From: Pedobacter agri PB92
GTDB lineage: Bacteria; Bacteroidota; Bacteroidia; Sphingobacteriales; Sphingobacteriaceae
Assembly (NCBI RefSeq): GCF_000258495.1
Contig: NZ_AJLG01000027.1
Location: forward strand, 1-36,528
Length of the DNA: 36,528 bases
Reading direction: 5' to 3'
Positions 23,373-31,200 of this stretch are shown in pieces (position 1 is the first letter of the stretch; each line of letters opens with the position of its first letter). The notes under the pieces are model-generated. The model had not been told where the DNA came from, ran no database searches, and saw only the letters and a list, made by a program, of their open reading frames with translations. The position numbers and the translations under genes were made by a program.

Positions 23373-24161
23373 TTACTTTTTGAAATTAGCTAGCAATGAA
23401 TAGATGTAGTCCTTAGGTTCTGAGTTGATTAATTCTGGTTCAATGTATTGCAACATACTAAGCAAATCAAAGAAGAAGTTTGCTTGCACATCTGAGAGGG
23501 AGGTATTGGGCTGAAGTGTTAAGTGTGTCTGGTTTATAAGGTACGATTGCAAATAGAAACACATGTTGGCCATCATAGGGAGCAGTTTATGCCTTGGATT
23601 ATCGGGTTTTAGTTCGCTTGCCTGCTTCATCTTTGCAGGCGACAAGTTGCCGCCAAAACCATCGTCAAATAAGGTATATATTTGTGTGCCGAACAGACTT
23701 AATGGGAAGTCTTGGTTTTCAACTGCTTTATACATTACATCAGTAACCCATTTAGTTACGTCGCTGTTCTTCAATTTAATGGTCTCACTTAGTGATGGTT
23801 TGATGTTAAGCTGTAACGTTTCATTTGGCTTTATTCTCGAGATGCCAAGTAAGAAAGTAGCAATCTCCTTGAGCATTATATCGTCATTATATTTCTGCTT
23901 GTAAGCTGTCCATTGTTTACCAATCTCTTCGCTTTTGGATAGGATCAAATACAGCATCTCTTTAAAATGATGCTGCAAATTGTAATGATTTAGAAGCTTG
24001 TTTAGGTTTACTTCGAGCTCCCTAAACATTTGTTCATTGTAATACTCCAAATGAACTGGAACGCCACCAAGTTTTTCTACTTCAAGTATATGGTGTTCCT
24101 GTAGATTATTAAAGTAGTCACTTAACTTTCTAAAGTCTGGAAGCAACGTAGTTGAGAACAT
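23373..24161 (-). CDS. Uncharacterised element protein next to the integrase
   Basis: The 262-residue protein is mostly helical: FRKLSDYFNNLQEHHILEVE, then FRELEVNLNKLLNHYNLQHHF, and a C-terminal helix pair ending SLLANFKK. There is no membrane segment, metal site or DNA-binding motif I can name. The start is preceded at 5 nt by a strong hairpin (24167-24189). It lies 60 bp after the integrase stop in the same direction. Position suggests an element maintenance function such as excision or replication control. Confidence 0.6.
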   Translation of the reverse strand: MFSTTLLPDFRKLSDYFNNLQEHHILEVEKLGGVPVHLEYYNEQMFRELEVNLNKLLNHYNLQHHFKEMLYLILSKSEEIGKQWTAYKQKYNDDIMLKEIATFLLGISRIKPNETLQLNIKPSLSETIKLKNSDVTKWVTDVMYKAVENQDFPLSLFGTQIYTLFDDGFGGNLSPAKMKQASELKPDNPRHKLLPMMANMCFYLQSYLINQTHLTLQPNTSLSDVQANFFFDLLSMLQYIEPELINSEPKDYIYSLLANFKK

Positions 24162-24166
24162 ACTAA

Positions 24167-24189
24167 TGGCGGAGGGTTTTGCTCCGCCA
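24167..24189 (-). promoter_or_regulatory. Hairpin just upstream of a start codon
   Basis: TGGCGGAG/CTCCGCCA (24167-24174, 24182-24189) is a perfect 8-bp GC-rich stem with a 7-nt loop, ending 5 nt from the ATG at 24161 and without a T run on the minus strand. In the mRNA it would sit over the ribosome-binding region, or partly end transcription coming from the integrase gene. Confidence 0.5.
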
Positions 24190-24221
24190 CTAAAAGTATT
24201 TAATAAGTATTAGAACACCAA

Positions 24222-25367
24222 CTATAATGTTGGTAGTAAGTGTTTCAAATCATTGTGATTCATCTCACCGAGTGATCTCAAGTAAGTTAGTGTTACAATC
24301 ATATCTGAATGACCTAGTAATTTTTGAACAACACTAACGTCTTTAACATTCCTATATACTGTTACCGCACCAGTATGTCTAAAGGAATATAAGGTTTGAT
24401 TCTTCTCAATCAAACCCAATTCAAACATCTTTACCCATACACGTTTCCATTGTGTGTTGAAGTAGGCTAGGTTAAACACTCTTGTTTTCATGGTGAATAG
24501 GTTGTCTTCATCACCAAGTAATGATACCCTATCATAAATAACCGCTCTGATGTATTCAGGGATATGAACTGCTCGGACACGCCCGCTTTTATTTTCATCA
24601 CCTGAAAGATGTATCTCAGTGCAATCCCTTTTGAAGTGCTTTCCCTTTAGGTTTCGTATCTCTTGATGAGGTCTGAGGAAACACCCATAGCATAAAAGGG
24701 CGCAGATGTGTAGGTTTTCATGATTGTTTTTGAGGTAGTTGACGATCAACTTCATCTTTTCGTGTTCATAGATCTTATGAAGCTTAGCTTTTTTCTTCAT
24801 TGTACTGGTTTCGCGAACCGCCTGAAGGGGCTTTTCTAGCTCTCTGCTGATCAGTGAAAACAATACACCTAAATCACGTCTTCGATCCATGTAATACATT
24901 CCTGATGAGTTGTATCGCTGTAGAAACTCTTCAACCCTCGTACGTTTTATAAGGGTGATATCACTCTCGAGTTCCTCCTTTGTGAGAAATGCTTTGAAGT
25001 GTCGATGAATGCCTTTCAGGTTTTTCCTGTAGTAGTGACTGACGTCAGAATTCAGTTTAACATCTAAAGCCCAATCAAGAAGATAGCCAGTTGAGGTATC
25101 AACATTGTCCGCTGATGGTAGATGGTTTGATTTAGGTTTGGCATCATACGGGTAGTTGCCACTCTCTACGGCTTTCAGTATCTCAAACTCAAGTTGCTTT
25201 AAGAGCCTGTTTCTTTCTTTAATTGTCTTTGCTAGGTTGGGTTTGATTGGTGAGTTAATATTGTTTCCGTTGTATTCTCTTACACGTTTTCCGTTCCAAT
25301 AGAACGTTACATAACTCCTTGTTGTTATGTCATTGGATGTTACAATCCTTACTTCTTGTAGTTGCAT
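24222..25367 (-). CDS. Tyrosine recombinase (integrase)
   Basis: The protein has 381 residues. The N-terminal arm and core-binding region (about 15-190) include a SAM-like domain (YLLDWALDVKLNSDVSHYYR). The catalytic domain has R232 (CFLRPHQEIRNL), a basic hairpin (GDENKSGRVRAVHIP, about 256-270), Y327-x-x-R330 (YSFRHTG, Tyr in place of the usual first His), H353 (LLGHSD) and the nucleophile Y362 (TYLRSL). It would catalyse site-specific exchange between the tRNA and the element. The start lies 83 bp from the right att core and overlaps a TTTTGGCGC word that also occurs near attL, so the protein may bind and repress its own promoter. Confidence 0.95.
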   Translation of the reverse strand: MQLQEVRIVTSNDITTRSYVTFYWNGKRVREYNGNNINSPIKPNLAKTIKERNRLLKQLEFEILKAVESGNYPYDAKPKSNHLPSADNVDTSTGYLLDWALDVKLNSDVSHYYRKNLKGIHRHFKAFLTKEELESDITLIKRTRVEEFLQRYNSSGMYYMDRRRDLGVLFSLISRELEKPLQAVRETSTMKKKAKLHKIYEHEKMKLIVNYLKNNHENLHICALLCYGCFLRPHQEIRNLKGKHFKRDCTEIHLSGDENKSGRVRAVHIPEYIRAVIYDRVSLLGDEDNLFTMKTRVFNLAYFNTQWKRVWVKMFELGLIEKNQTLYSFRHTGAVTVYRNVKDVSVVQKLLGHSDMIVTLTYLRSLGEMNHNDLKHLLPTL

Positions 25368-25405
25368 TTTGGCGCATTTTTTAATGATTCATGGATAAGA
25401 ATCAT
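25367..25405. promoter_or_regulatory. Putative integrase arm site and inverted repeat
   Basis: TTTTGGCGC (25367-25375) matches the two copies at the left end. Next to it ATGATTC/GAATCAT (25384-25390, 25399-25405) form a 7-bp inverted repeat. Both lie between the integrase start and the att core, where arm-type or accessory protein sites are expected. Confidence 0.45.
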
Positions 25406-25422
25406 CGAAAAAAGCGTCTCAG

Positions 25423-25492
25423 AGGCCTATAGCTCAGTTGGTTAGTGCAACTCATAATCTTTTGGTCGCTGGTTCGAGCCCAGCTGGGCCCA
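25423..25492 (+). pseudogene. tRNA-like sequence with 4-nt deletion at right junction
   Basis: Positions 25424-25445 match the first part of the left tRNA exactly (22 nt, from base 2 to the D loop/stem), and 25450-25492 match its 3' half. Between them TGCA replaces the 8 nt that complete the D stem and the 5' side of the anticodon stem, so the molecule is 70 nt and cannot form a proper anticodon arm. The 5' part belongs to the element side of the junction, which means that attP mimics most of a tRNA. Confidence 0.75.
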
Positions 25493-25493
25493 C
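25450..25493 (+). repeat. Right attachment repeat (attR), 44 bp
   Basis: Identical to 4790-4833. It would be the displaced 3' end of the original host tRNA gene, still followed by what looks like the gene's own terminator. Confidence 0.92.
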
Positions 25494-25525
25494 AAACCCT
25501 TCAGTAAAACTGGAGGGTTTTTTTT
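25494..25525 (+). terminator. Intrinsic terminator after attR
   Basis: AAACCCTTCAGT/ACTGGAGGGTTT (25494-25505, 25509-25520) form a 12-bp stem with one G-U pair and a 3-nt loop, followed by T5. It is probably the original host terminator of the tRNA, since it lies directly after the displaced 3' end. Confidence 0.85.
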
Positions 25526-25544
25526 ATGTTCCATTCTCTGCGGG

Positions 25545-27377
25545 CTAAAGCTTAATTTTCATTTTTTCAGCTAGTGATGTTTTTGAATCCCTCAACTTCC
25601 CATCAACCCAAACGCATATTTTACTTTGATTTCCAGGCTTATCAGGATCCCAATCTTTTTTCCAAACAATATCGATATCATGGTTATGGTATCTAATATT
25701 CCCCAGATAGAAATAGCTCCAAAGATCATCATAAAGCAGCGGTTTGATAGCAAACTCATCTGCGTGTGAAGCCTTGAAGCCAAGAAGATCTTCAATAATG
25801 ATGTCTGGAAAACTAGAATGAAAATAATCCTTTTCTCCACCAAAAGATTCTCCATTGCTGGGAATGTACCATTCACCGATATTTTTTTCTTTCGAGCCAT
25901 GCATTCTTGCAAGCTTCATTACATAATCTATCAGCAATTGTTTCTCACCTAATGAAGCATTCTTTTTGTAGTCACGGAGATAATTTGCATAACCTTTATA
26001 AACCACTGAATTTTCATATGGCCAGCCCCTGCCATTCCACGCATAGGCCTGTTCGTTGTAAAACGGATGTTGACGTTCTGCAGTAGTCATTCCTTTGGTA
26101 TGATAAAAACCTTTTGCGGAAGAAAACATATTCCATGATTCGCCAAACTTCCGGTAATGTTTTAACGGAATCAGTTTAAAATACCATGGCGAATAACCAA
26201 CAGACTCACGAACATTTGACTGGAAATCTTTTACACCGAATTCGTTATCTCCGGCAGTTAGCGAATTAAAAAATTTATCATCATCGTTCCATAACACGGT
26301 TAATACCTTTTCTTGAAGGTTCGTAGCATTTTTCTGATAAAGTGCTGCTTTTGTTGCCGAATGTTCTTCTTTAAAGTTAAAAGCGTCCTGCCGATAGAGA
26401 TCAGCTAACGATTTCAGATTGCCATAAACATAACTGTTTACCGATGGCCTGACCATATAAAAATCAGGATAGCCGCTGCGAAACGCTTTAGGATATTGCT
26501 TTGCCTGTAATGATTGAGCGGCTCTACCAGTAGTTTCCCAACCCAAATAATAGTTCCGCCATGACTTATTTGTGTAAATGCTGTATGGGCTTTCACTTTT
26601 AATCAATCCCATTACTGCAGAAAGACTAAATTCCATTCCATTATACAAATCAAGAATTTTATACATTCCAGAAGTAGGTGAGTTTTTATTTTTCACCGTG
26701 AATAAACTATCCCAAACCTGTTGATGACGTTCTAAATCAGGTAGTTTCTCTCTTAGCCATGTTTTATCAGGATGAATTTTTAGGAAAGCATCAACGCCGT
26801 TAATCATCCAGCTCGAAAAGTGGTGACTCTCCGGCCTGCTCAAGTAAGTTAAAAAATTTGCATTTTCCCGCTGATTTAATTTAGAAGCTGAACCACTGAT
26901 AAAATAGTCGGTATAGGATTTCAAATACTGATTATCCCTTAGCCAGCGCACATCGTAAAACTGGTGCCCTGCCGGACAAGTAATTGCTCCGCTTCTCGAT
27001 GCCCAGGGCTTTACGCCAAAAAACTCCGTTACCACCCAATATTTTTTATGATCATAAGGATCATTATATTCCTTTAGATGTTTGCTGATCATCCACCAGC
27101 GATAGTTATAAACTTCTGATAGAAGCGTATCGTCGCAATCAAAAAACGGAACATTGTTAAGTAGAAAATCTTTATTATTTTCTTTACGATATGGGCCGTC
27201 GGATTCCGGGCGATTCCTGTATGCATTAAATAGATCAACCTGCCGGGATAATTTCTCTTTAGCTTCAGATTTCAACCTAATTAATTCCTGATCATAAACA
27301 GAAGTATGTTGCGCAAAAACGTGGAGATTGGAAATGATTAAAGATGTTGTGATCACTAGCAACAGGAAATTTCGCAT
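25545..27377 (-). CDS. Secreted MGH1-like (GH63-related) glycoside hydrolase
   Basis: The 610-residue protein has a signal peptide (about 1-22, LLLVITTSLIISNLHVFAQ). The rest is an (alpha/alpha)-barrel of the MGH1-like/GH63-related type: LSEVYNYRWWMISKHLKEY (about 84-102), AGHQFYDVRWLRDN (about 136-149), FSSWMINGVDAFLK (about 186-199) and NGRGWPYENSVVYKGYANYL (about 448-467). Acidic residues near WLRD and WPYEN are the likely catalytic candidates. It would act in the periplasm or outside on an oligosaccharide I cannot specify. It is host DNA next to the island; the divergent Crp/Fnr-type gene shares its upstream region. Confidence 0.83.
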   Translation of the reverse strand: MRNFLLLVITTSLIISNLHVFAQHTSVYDQELIRLKSEAKEKLSRQVDLFNAYRNRPESDGPYRKENNKDFLLNNVPFFDCDDTLLSEVYNYRWWMISKHLKEYNDPYDHKKYWVVTEFFGVKPWASRSGAITCPAGHQFYDVRWLRDNQYLKSYTDYFISGSASKLNQRENANFLTYLSRPESHHFSSWMINGVDAFLKIHPDKTWLREKLPDLERHQQVWDSLFTVKNKNSPTSGMYKILDLYNGMEFSLSAVMGLIKSESPYSIYTNKSWRNYYLGWETTGRAAQSLQAKQYPKAFRSGYPDFYMVRPSVNSYVYGNLKSLADLYRQDAFNFKEEHSATKAALYQKNATNLQEKVLTVLWNDDDKFFNSLTAGDNEFGVKDFQSNVRESVGYSPWYFKLIPLKHYRKFGESWNMFSSAKGFYHTKGMTTAERQHPFYNEQAYAWNGRGWPYENSVVYKGYANYLRDYKKNASLGEKQLLIDYVMKLARMHGSKEKNIGEWYIPSNGESFGGEKDYFHSSFPDIIIEDLLGFKASHADEFAIKPLLYDDLWSYFYLGNIRYHNHDIDIVWKKDWDPDKPGNQSKICVWVDGKLRDSKTSLAEKMKIKL

Positions 27378-27625
27378 ATCTACAAGAAGGTTTTATTACT
27401 TGAAATTCTAATATTGAAAATTAAATATCCGAGTTTGTGCGCCATCAACCTAATTTTTTCTTGATAAAATATAGTCGAATCACTTATACCGAAATAATAT
27501 CCCACAATCGCCGTAATTTATCTTAAATTTTATCAAATAGGTTAAAAACCACTTCTGGGAATATTACGTAAATCAACAAATAAAATTAAAAACCTAATAT
27601 AAGATATAAGCCGTTTCTAATTAAT

Positions 27626-28248
27626 ATGCTAAGTTCCGAACCAAATTCATTTATCGAACCACTTTTTAATTATTTTAAAAGTTTAAGTCCTATTTCAGAA
27701 GAATTAATGATCGATTATCGAACCCATTGCTGCCCAATAACTGTAAAAAAAATAAATTCATTGTTTCTCCATTGGATCACAATGCATATCTTTTTTTTAT
27801 CACCAGTGGATTGGTTCGGGGTTTCGTTCGGAATAATAATAAAGAAATTACCACACGTTTTAGTTTTGAGAATGAAATTATTGGCGCAATCAGACATCCC
27901 GATGGAATAGAAAGTTATTCTACCGAGTATTTGCAGGCTTTGGAAGACTGTCATTTAATCCGGATTCCCTATGCCTTAATTGAAACCGTGTATGCTAAAT
28001 TCCCTGAGGCGCATATTATAGGGCGAAAACTTTTTGCTATTCAATATTATGCTGCATCTCAAAGTGCTATCCTTGCAAGAATACCAAATGCTGCAGATCG
28101 ATACAGCATGTTTGTATCGAAAGGCATCAACTATATCGATCGCCTGCCCGTAAAATTCCAAGCAAGTTATCTTGGGATGAGGGTTGAGACACTTAGCCGA
28201 ATTAGGTCTAAAATAGAATTGCCTTTAATAAGTAATGATAAGTTTTAA
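27626..28248 (+). pseudogene. Crp/Fnr-family regulator split by a -1 frameshift at A8
   Basis: The first frame (from ATG 27626) gives a typical Crp/Fnr lead, FNYFKSLSPISEELMIDY through PITVKK. After the A8 run at 27745-27752 the sense continues one frame back: NKFIVSPLDHNAYLFFITSGLVRGF, a cyclic-nucleotide-binding-like core, and a helix-turn-helix near the end (VKFQASYLGMRVETLSRIRSK). Joined at the run, the protein is about 207 residues, the normal family length. The run lies in zero frame as (GT)A AAA AAA, a classical -1 slippery string. It could be a disrupted gene, a sequencing error in a homopolymer, or real frameshifting or polymerase slippage. It is divergent from the glycoside hydrolase gene. 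Confidence 0.8.
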
Positions 28249-28336
28249 TGAAGTTCGACCTTTTTCTAATTTCGTTTTAATAATAATATAATATTTAGGT
28301 TAATCTTTGCTAAATCTGCCAGAAAGTGACTTTAAA

Positions 28337-28729
28337 ATGAGTAAAATGAGTTCACCGTATCGATTGCCATTATATCTTTGCAACTCGATGATTAGGTTAT
28401 TAGGAAAAAATTCTTTGAAGAGCATATTTGGCTGCTTGCTATTGGGCATATTTATTCTTAAATTCTTCACCTTTTCCATTTCCTCCTTTTCATCATCTTC
28501 TACCTATTCTATCGAAAAAAGTGCGGAGGAAAGTAAGGATAAGGAAGAAGAATCCTTCGATACCGCGAAAAAGAAGTTGCTCCTATACGAATCATCGATT
28601 ATGGATCATGAGCATCCACTTTGGACAAATCATTTGCCTGTTAGGGTTAATGCCTATAGGGATCGGATCGGAAATTTCCCTCCAAAAAATGTGCCCACAC
28701 CGCCTCCGGACGGACCAGCTTTGACATAA
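28337..28729 (+). CDS. Small exported or membrane-anchored protein with Pro-rich tail
   Basis: The ATG at 28337 (130 residues) is preferred over an upstream TTG. A basic segment leads into a hydrophobic helix (SIFGCLLLGIFILKFFTFSI, about 29-48), then a Ser-rich and Glu/Lys-rich stretch (SAEESKDKEEESFDTAKKK), and a tail NVPTPPPDGPALT. No family with a known role. It lies 96 bp upstream of the exporter operon on the same strand, so it could be an exported substrate or an accessory piece, but this is only positional. Confidence 0.6.
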   Translation: MSKMSSPYRLPLYLCNSMIRLLGKNSLKSIFGCLLLGIFILKFFTFSISSFSSSSTYSIEKSAEESKDKEEESFDTAKKKLLLYESSIMDHEHPLWTNHLPVRVNAYRDRIGNFPPKNVPTPPPDGPALT

Positions 28730-28755
28730 ATTAAGTCTTAATTATATTTTTTGAC

Positions 28756-28799
28756 TAATTTTGTGAGCTAAAGATTTCATCCCAGGAAATTTCATCCCA
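28756..28799 (+). promoter_or_regulatory. -7 box and tandem leader repeats of the exporter operon
   Basis: TAATTTTG (28756-28763) is an exact TAnnTTTG box, but no good -33 element is visible at the usual spacing. Just downstream ATTTCATCCCA occurs twice in direct order (28774-28784, 28789-28799, period 15). The repeats fall in the expected leader between promoter and ATG 28826 and look like an operator. Confidence 0.5.
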
Positions 28800-28825
28800 A
28801 ACTTTTTAAAAATTATCATACACAA

Positions 28826-29830
28826 ATGAAAAATCATCATATTGTCGGCGCTCCAACGCCCTGGCAAAGATTGGTGCGTATGCTTCACCTGGAGCGTAAA
28901 ACCATCAATTACATTTATATATATGCCCTATTAATTGGATTAATCGGCCTATCATTACCATTAGGAACCAGTGCCGTATTTAATTTGCTATCTAACGGTG
29001 CGGTGTATAGCTCTACTTATATCTTAATCGCCGTGATATTGGTAGGTATTGTTGTAGGCGGTATTTTATTAATCGGCCAGTTAACTTTGGTTGAGTTTTT
29101 AGAGCAAAAGATTTTTACAAAGGCAGCACTGGAATTCGCATTTCGCTTGCCACGTATTAAAAAGAAGGCTCTGGAAGGCGAAAATCCTTCAGAGCTGATC
29201 AATCGGTTTTTCGATATCCTAACCATACAGAAGGGCTTAACCAAATTATTGGTTGATATTATTGCCGCTGGAGTGCAAATCTTTTTCAGCGTAATTTTGC
29301 TCTCATTCTATCACCCTGTTTTTATGGCTTTTGGAACATTCGTATTGCTGGTGATTATCCTGGTGTTAGTTTTATACTATCGCCGTGGGGTGCAAACGAG
29401 CATGGAAGAATCGAGTTATAAGTATGAAGTGGTGGCCTATCTGGAAGAAATTGCCGGAGATTTAGATACTTATCGCGAAAGCAAAGTTAAAAGAAAAGAA
29501 ATCATAGACCGTACCGATGAGATTACGGCAAATTATATTCAGGCCCGTAATGACCATTTTACGGTATTGAGAAATTTTTTCATGAGCGCTGTAGCATTAC
29601 GTACCATTTTAATGGGAGCGCTTTTGTTAATGGGATCATATTTTGTAGTAGAGCGCCAAATGACTTTTGGCCAGTTCGTTGCCGCAGAAGTAATTATTGT
29701 ACAAATTAGTTATGCCATTGAAAAACTGATGACAAACTTAAATACGGTATTTGATATGGTTACGGGAAGTGAGAAATTAGCTGTCGTAACCGATTTAGAG
29801 TTAGAGGAAGGAGACCTGACTAATGGGTAA
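28826..29830 (+). CDS. ABC-exporter transmembrane protein lacking an ATPase domain
   Basis: The 334-residue protein matches the transmembrane half of type I secretion/bacteriocin exporters: about six helices (INYIYIYALLIGLIGLSLPLG, ILIAVILVGIVVGGILLIGQL, LLVDIIAAGVQIFFSVILLSF and others) and the cytosolic loop EEIAGDLDTYRESKVKRKEI. It ends at VTDLELEEGDLTNG, where the nucleotide-binding domain would begin. No Walker A, signature or Walker B motif is present in it or in the next genes. The stop overlaps the HlyD-like start by 8 nt, so the short form is built into the operon and is not recent decay. It must use an ATPase encoded elsewhere, or work without one. Confidence 0.85.
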   Translation: MKNHHIVGAPTPWQRLVRMLHLERKTINYIYIYALLIGLIGLSLPLGTSAVFNLLSNGAVYSSTYILIAVILVGIVVGGILLIGQLTLVEFLEQKIFTKAALEFAFRLPRIKKKALEGENPSELINRFFDILTIQKGLTKLLVDIIAAGVQIFFSVILLSFYHPVFMAFGTFVLLVIILVLVLYYRRGVQTSMEESSYKYEVVAYLEEIAGDLDTYRESKVKRKEIIDRTDEITANYIQARNDHFTVLRNFFMSAVALRTILMGALLLMGSYFVVERQMTFGQFVAAEVIIVQISYAIEKLMTNLNTVFDMVTGSEKLAVVTDLELEEGDLTNG

Positions 29831-31187
29831 AATTAGCAACAATCTGGCTCAAATTAAAGCTTGGGAAGAGCTTTCTACACATGCCAACAGCAGGATTATT
29901 GATGCTAAAGGCTCAAAGCGATTAGGTAAAGTAGCGCTGTTTGTGTTAGTTTTCTTTATCATTTTACTGTTTCTTCCTTACAGGCAAACGATACCCGGAC
30001 GTGGCACTGTTACAGCATTGCGTCCTGAAGATCGGCCGCAAACTGTTCAAAATCAAATTGGCGGCAGAATAGAACATTGGGCAGTAAGAGAAGGACAAGA
30101 AGTAAAAAAAGGTGATACCATCCTGGTAATTTCAGAAACCAGCCAATCTTATTTTGATCCGGAATTACCCACCCGACTTAATGAACAGTTGGATGCTAAA
30201 CGAGGTAGTGAAACCGCAGCCGTACAAAAAATGGATGCCACTAGATCTCAGATTGATGCTTTGGGTAATGGTTTGAATTTCCAGATAAAAGCTGCAGAAA
30301 ACAAGGTTCGCCAGGCCAGGAATTATTTAAGCATAGATAGTGCAGAACTTTTGGCGGTACAAAAATTCTATGAAACAGCAAAAGTTCGTTTGGAACGATA
30401 TGAAGCTGGTTATAAAAACGGGTTATTTTCATTAACAGATATTGAGACTAGAAGATTAAAACTACAGGAGGATAATGCCAAAGTAATCAGTCAGCAAAAT
30501 AAGTTAGGCAATTCGAGACAAAACTTATTGAATTCAATTATCGAACTGGATAACATCAGGGCAAAATACCAGGAATCATTGGCGAAAGCACAGTCAGATA
30601 TGAGTTCGGCAATTTCTAGCCGGGCCAGTGCACAGGGGGAAATTGCTAAGCTAAGGAATGATATTTCTAACATCAATGTGAGGAGAAGTTTATATGTTGT
30701 TCGTGCGCCGCAAAGCGGATTTGTAGTAAAAACACTAAAAGCGGGTATTGGCGAAAATATTAAAGAAGGAGAATCAGTAGCCACCTTACAACCAAAATCA
30801 CCAATGGTGGCGGCAGAGTTATATGTGAGTGCCATGGATGTTCCATTGATTTTAGATACAAGCAATGTCCGTTTACAATTCGAAGGCTGGCCATCGGTTC
30901 AGTTTTCTGGATGGCCATCAGTAGCAGTAGGTACTTTTGCCGGAAAAATATTTTCTATTGATAAAGTGAGTAGTTCTGACGGAAAATATCGTGTACTGAT
31001 TAGTCAAACCAACCCGGTACCGGTGAACGATGAACCATGGCCACCTCAGCTACGTCAAGGATCGGGGGTTTTTGGCCGCATCATTCTTAGATCAGTTCCG
31101 CTATGGTATGAAATCTGGCGACAACTTAATGGTTTTCCTCCAAGTTTAGAGAAAGAACCCTCTAAAAGTTTGACAGATGCAAAATAA
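29823..31187 (+). CDS. HlyD-family membrane-fusion (adaptor) protein
   Basis: The 454-residue protein has a short cytosolic N-terminus, one membrane helix (about 33-52, VALFVLVFFIILLFLPY), a biotinyl-lipoyl-like half (GRIEHWAVREGQEVKKGDTIL, about 85-105), a long coiled-coil hairpin (about 125-285), the second half (VRAPQSGFVVKTLKAGIGENIKEGE, about 292-316) and a beta-barrel end. It would bridge the inner-membrane exporter and the TolC-like channel. It overlaps the ABC gene by 8 nt, and the next gene begins 13 bp after its stop. Confidence 0.9.
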   Translation: MGKISNNLAQIKAWEELSTHANSRIIDAKGSKRLGKVALFVLVFFIILLFLPYRQTIPGRGTVTALRPEDRPQTVQNQIGGRIEHWAVREGQEVKKGDTILVISETSQSYFDPELPTRLNEQLDAKRGSETAAVQKMDATRSQIDALGNGLNFQIKAAENKVRQARNYLSIDSAELLAVQKFYETAKVRLERYEAGYKNGLFSLTDIETRRLKLQEDNAKVISQQNKLGNSRQNLLNSIIELDNIRAKYQESLAKAQSDMSSAISSRASAQGEIAKLRNDISNINVRRSLYVVRAPQSGFVVKTLKAGIGENIKEGESVATLQPKSPMVAAELYVSAMDVPLILDTSNVRLQFEGWPSVQFSGWPSVAVGTFAGKIFSIDKVSSSDGKYRVLISQTNPVPVNDEPWPPQLRQGSGVFGRIILRSVPLWYEIWRQLNGFPPSLEKEPSKSLTDAK

Positions 31188-31200
31188 AGATGATTTTAAC

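Larger units (their letters stand above)
4790..25493. mobile_element. tRNA-integrated mobile defence island, about 20.7 kb
   Basis: Direct 44-bp copies of the tRNA 3' half bound the segment, and a tyrosine integrase starts 83 bp inside the right repeat. The content differs in kind from the flanks: RadC-like JAB protein, TIR, DUF3644, two HNH proteins, Mrr-like nuclease, Abi_C protein, DUF2971, and a helicase/winged-helix replication set. I find no relaxase, coupling protein, Tra/VirB genes, capsid, terminase or tail genes. It may be a plasmid-like integrative element or a satellite that borrows transfer from a helper. Gene order from right to left is integration, replication, accessory, defence. 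Confidence 0.88.

Noticed and set aside
4790..25493. CRISPR array or insertion sequence inside the island
   Set aside because: No regularly spaced repeats with spacers and no transposase-like reading frame were found; the three 53-nt elements are too far apart and lie in separate intergenic gaps.
27727..28248. Treating the Crp/Fnr second half as an independent gene starting at a TTG
   Set aside because: It would lack the first part of the sensor domain, which is present upstream in the other frame up to the A8 run.
28428..28724. Alternative plus-strand frame of 98 codons over the small Pro-tailed gene
   Set aside because: It is an overlapping frame without a signal peptide or domain; the frame from 28337 has a hydrophobic helix and an ordered composition.
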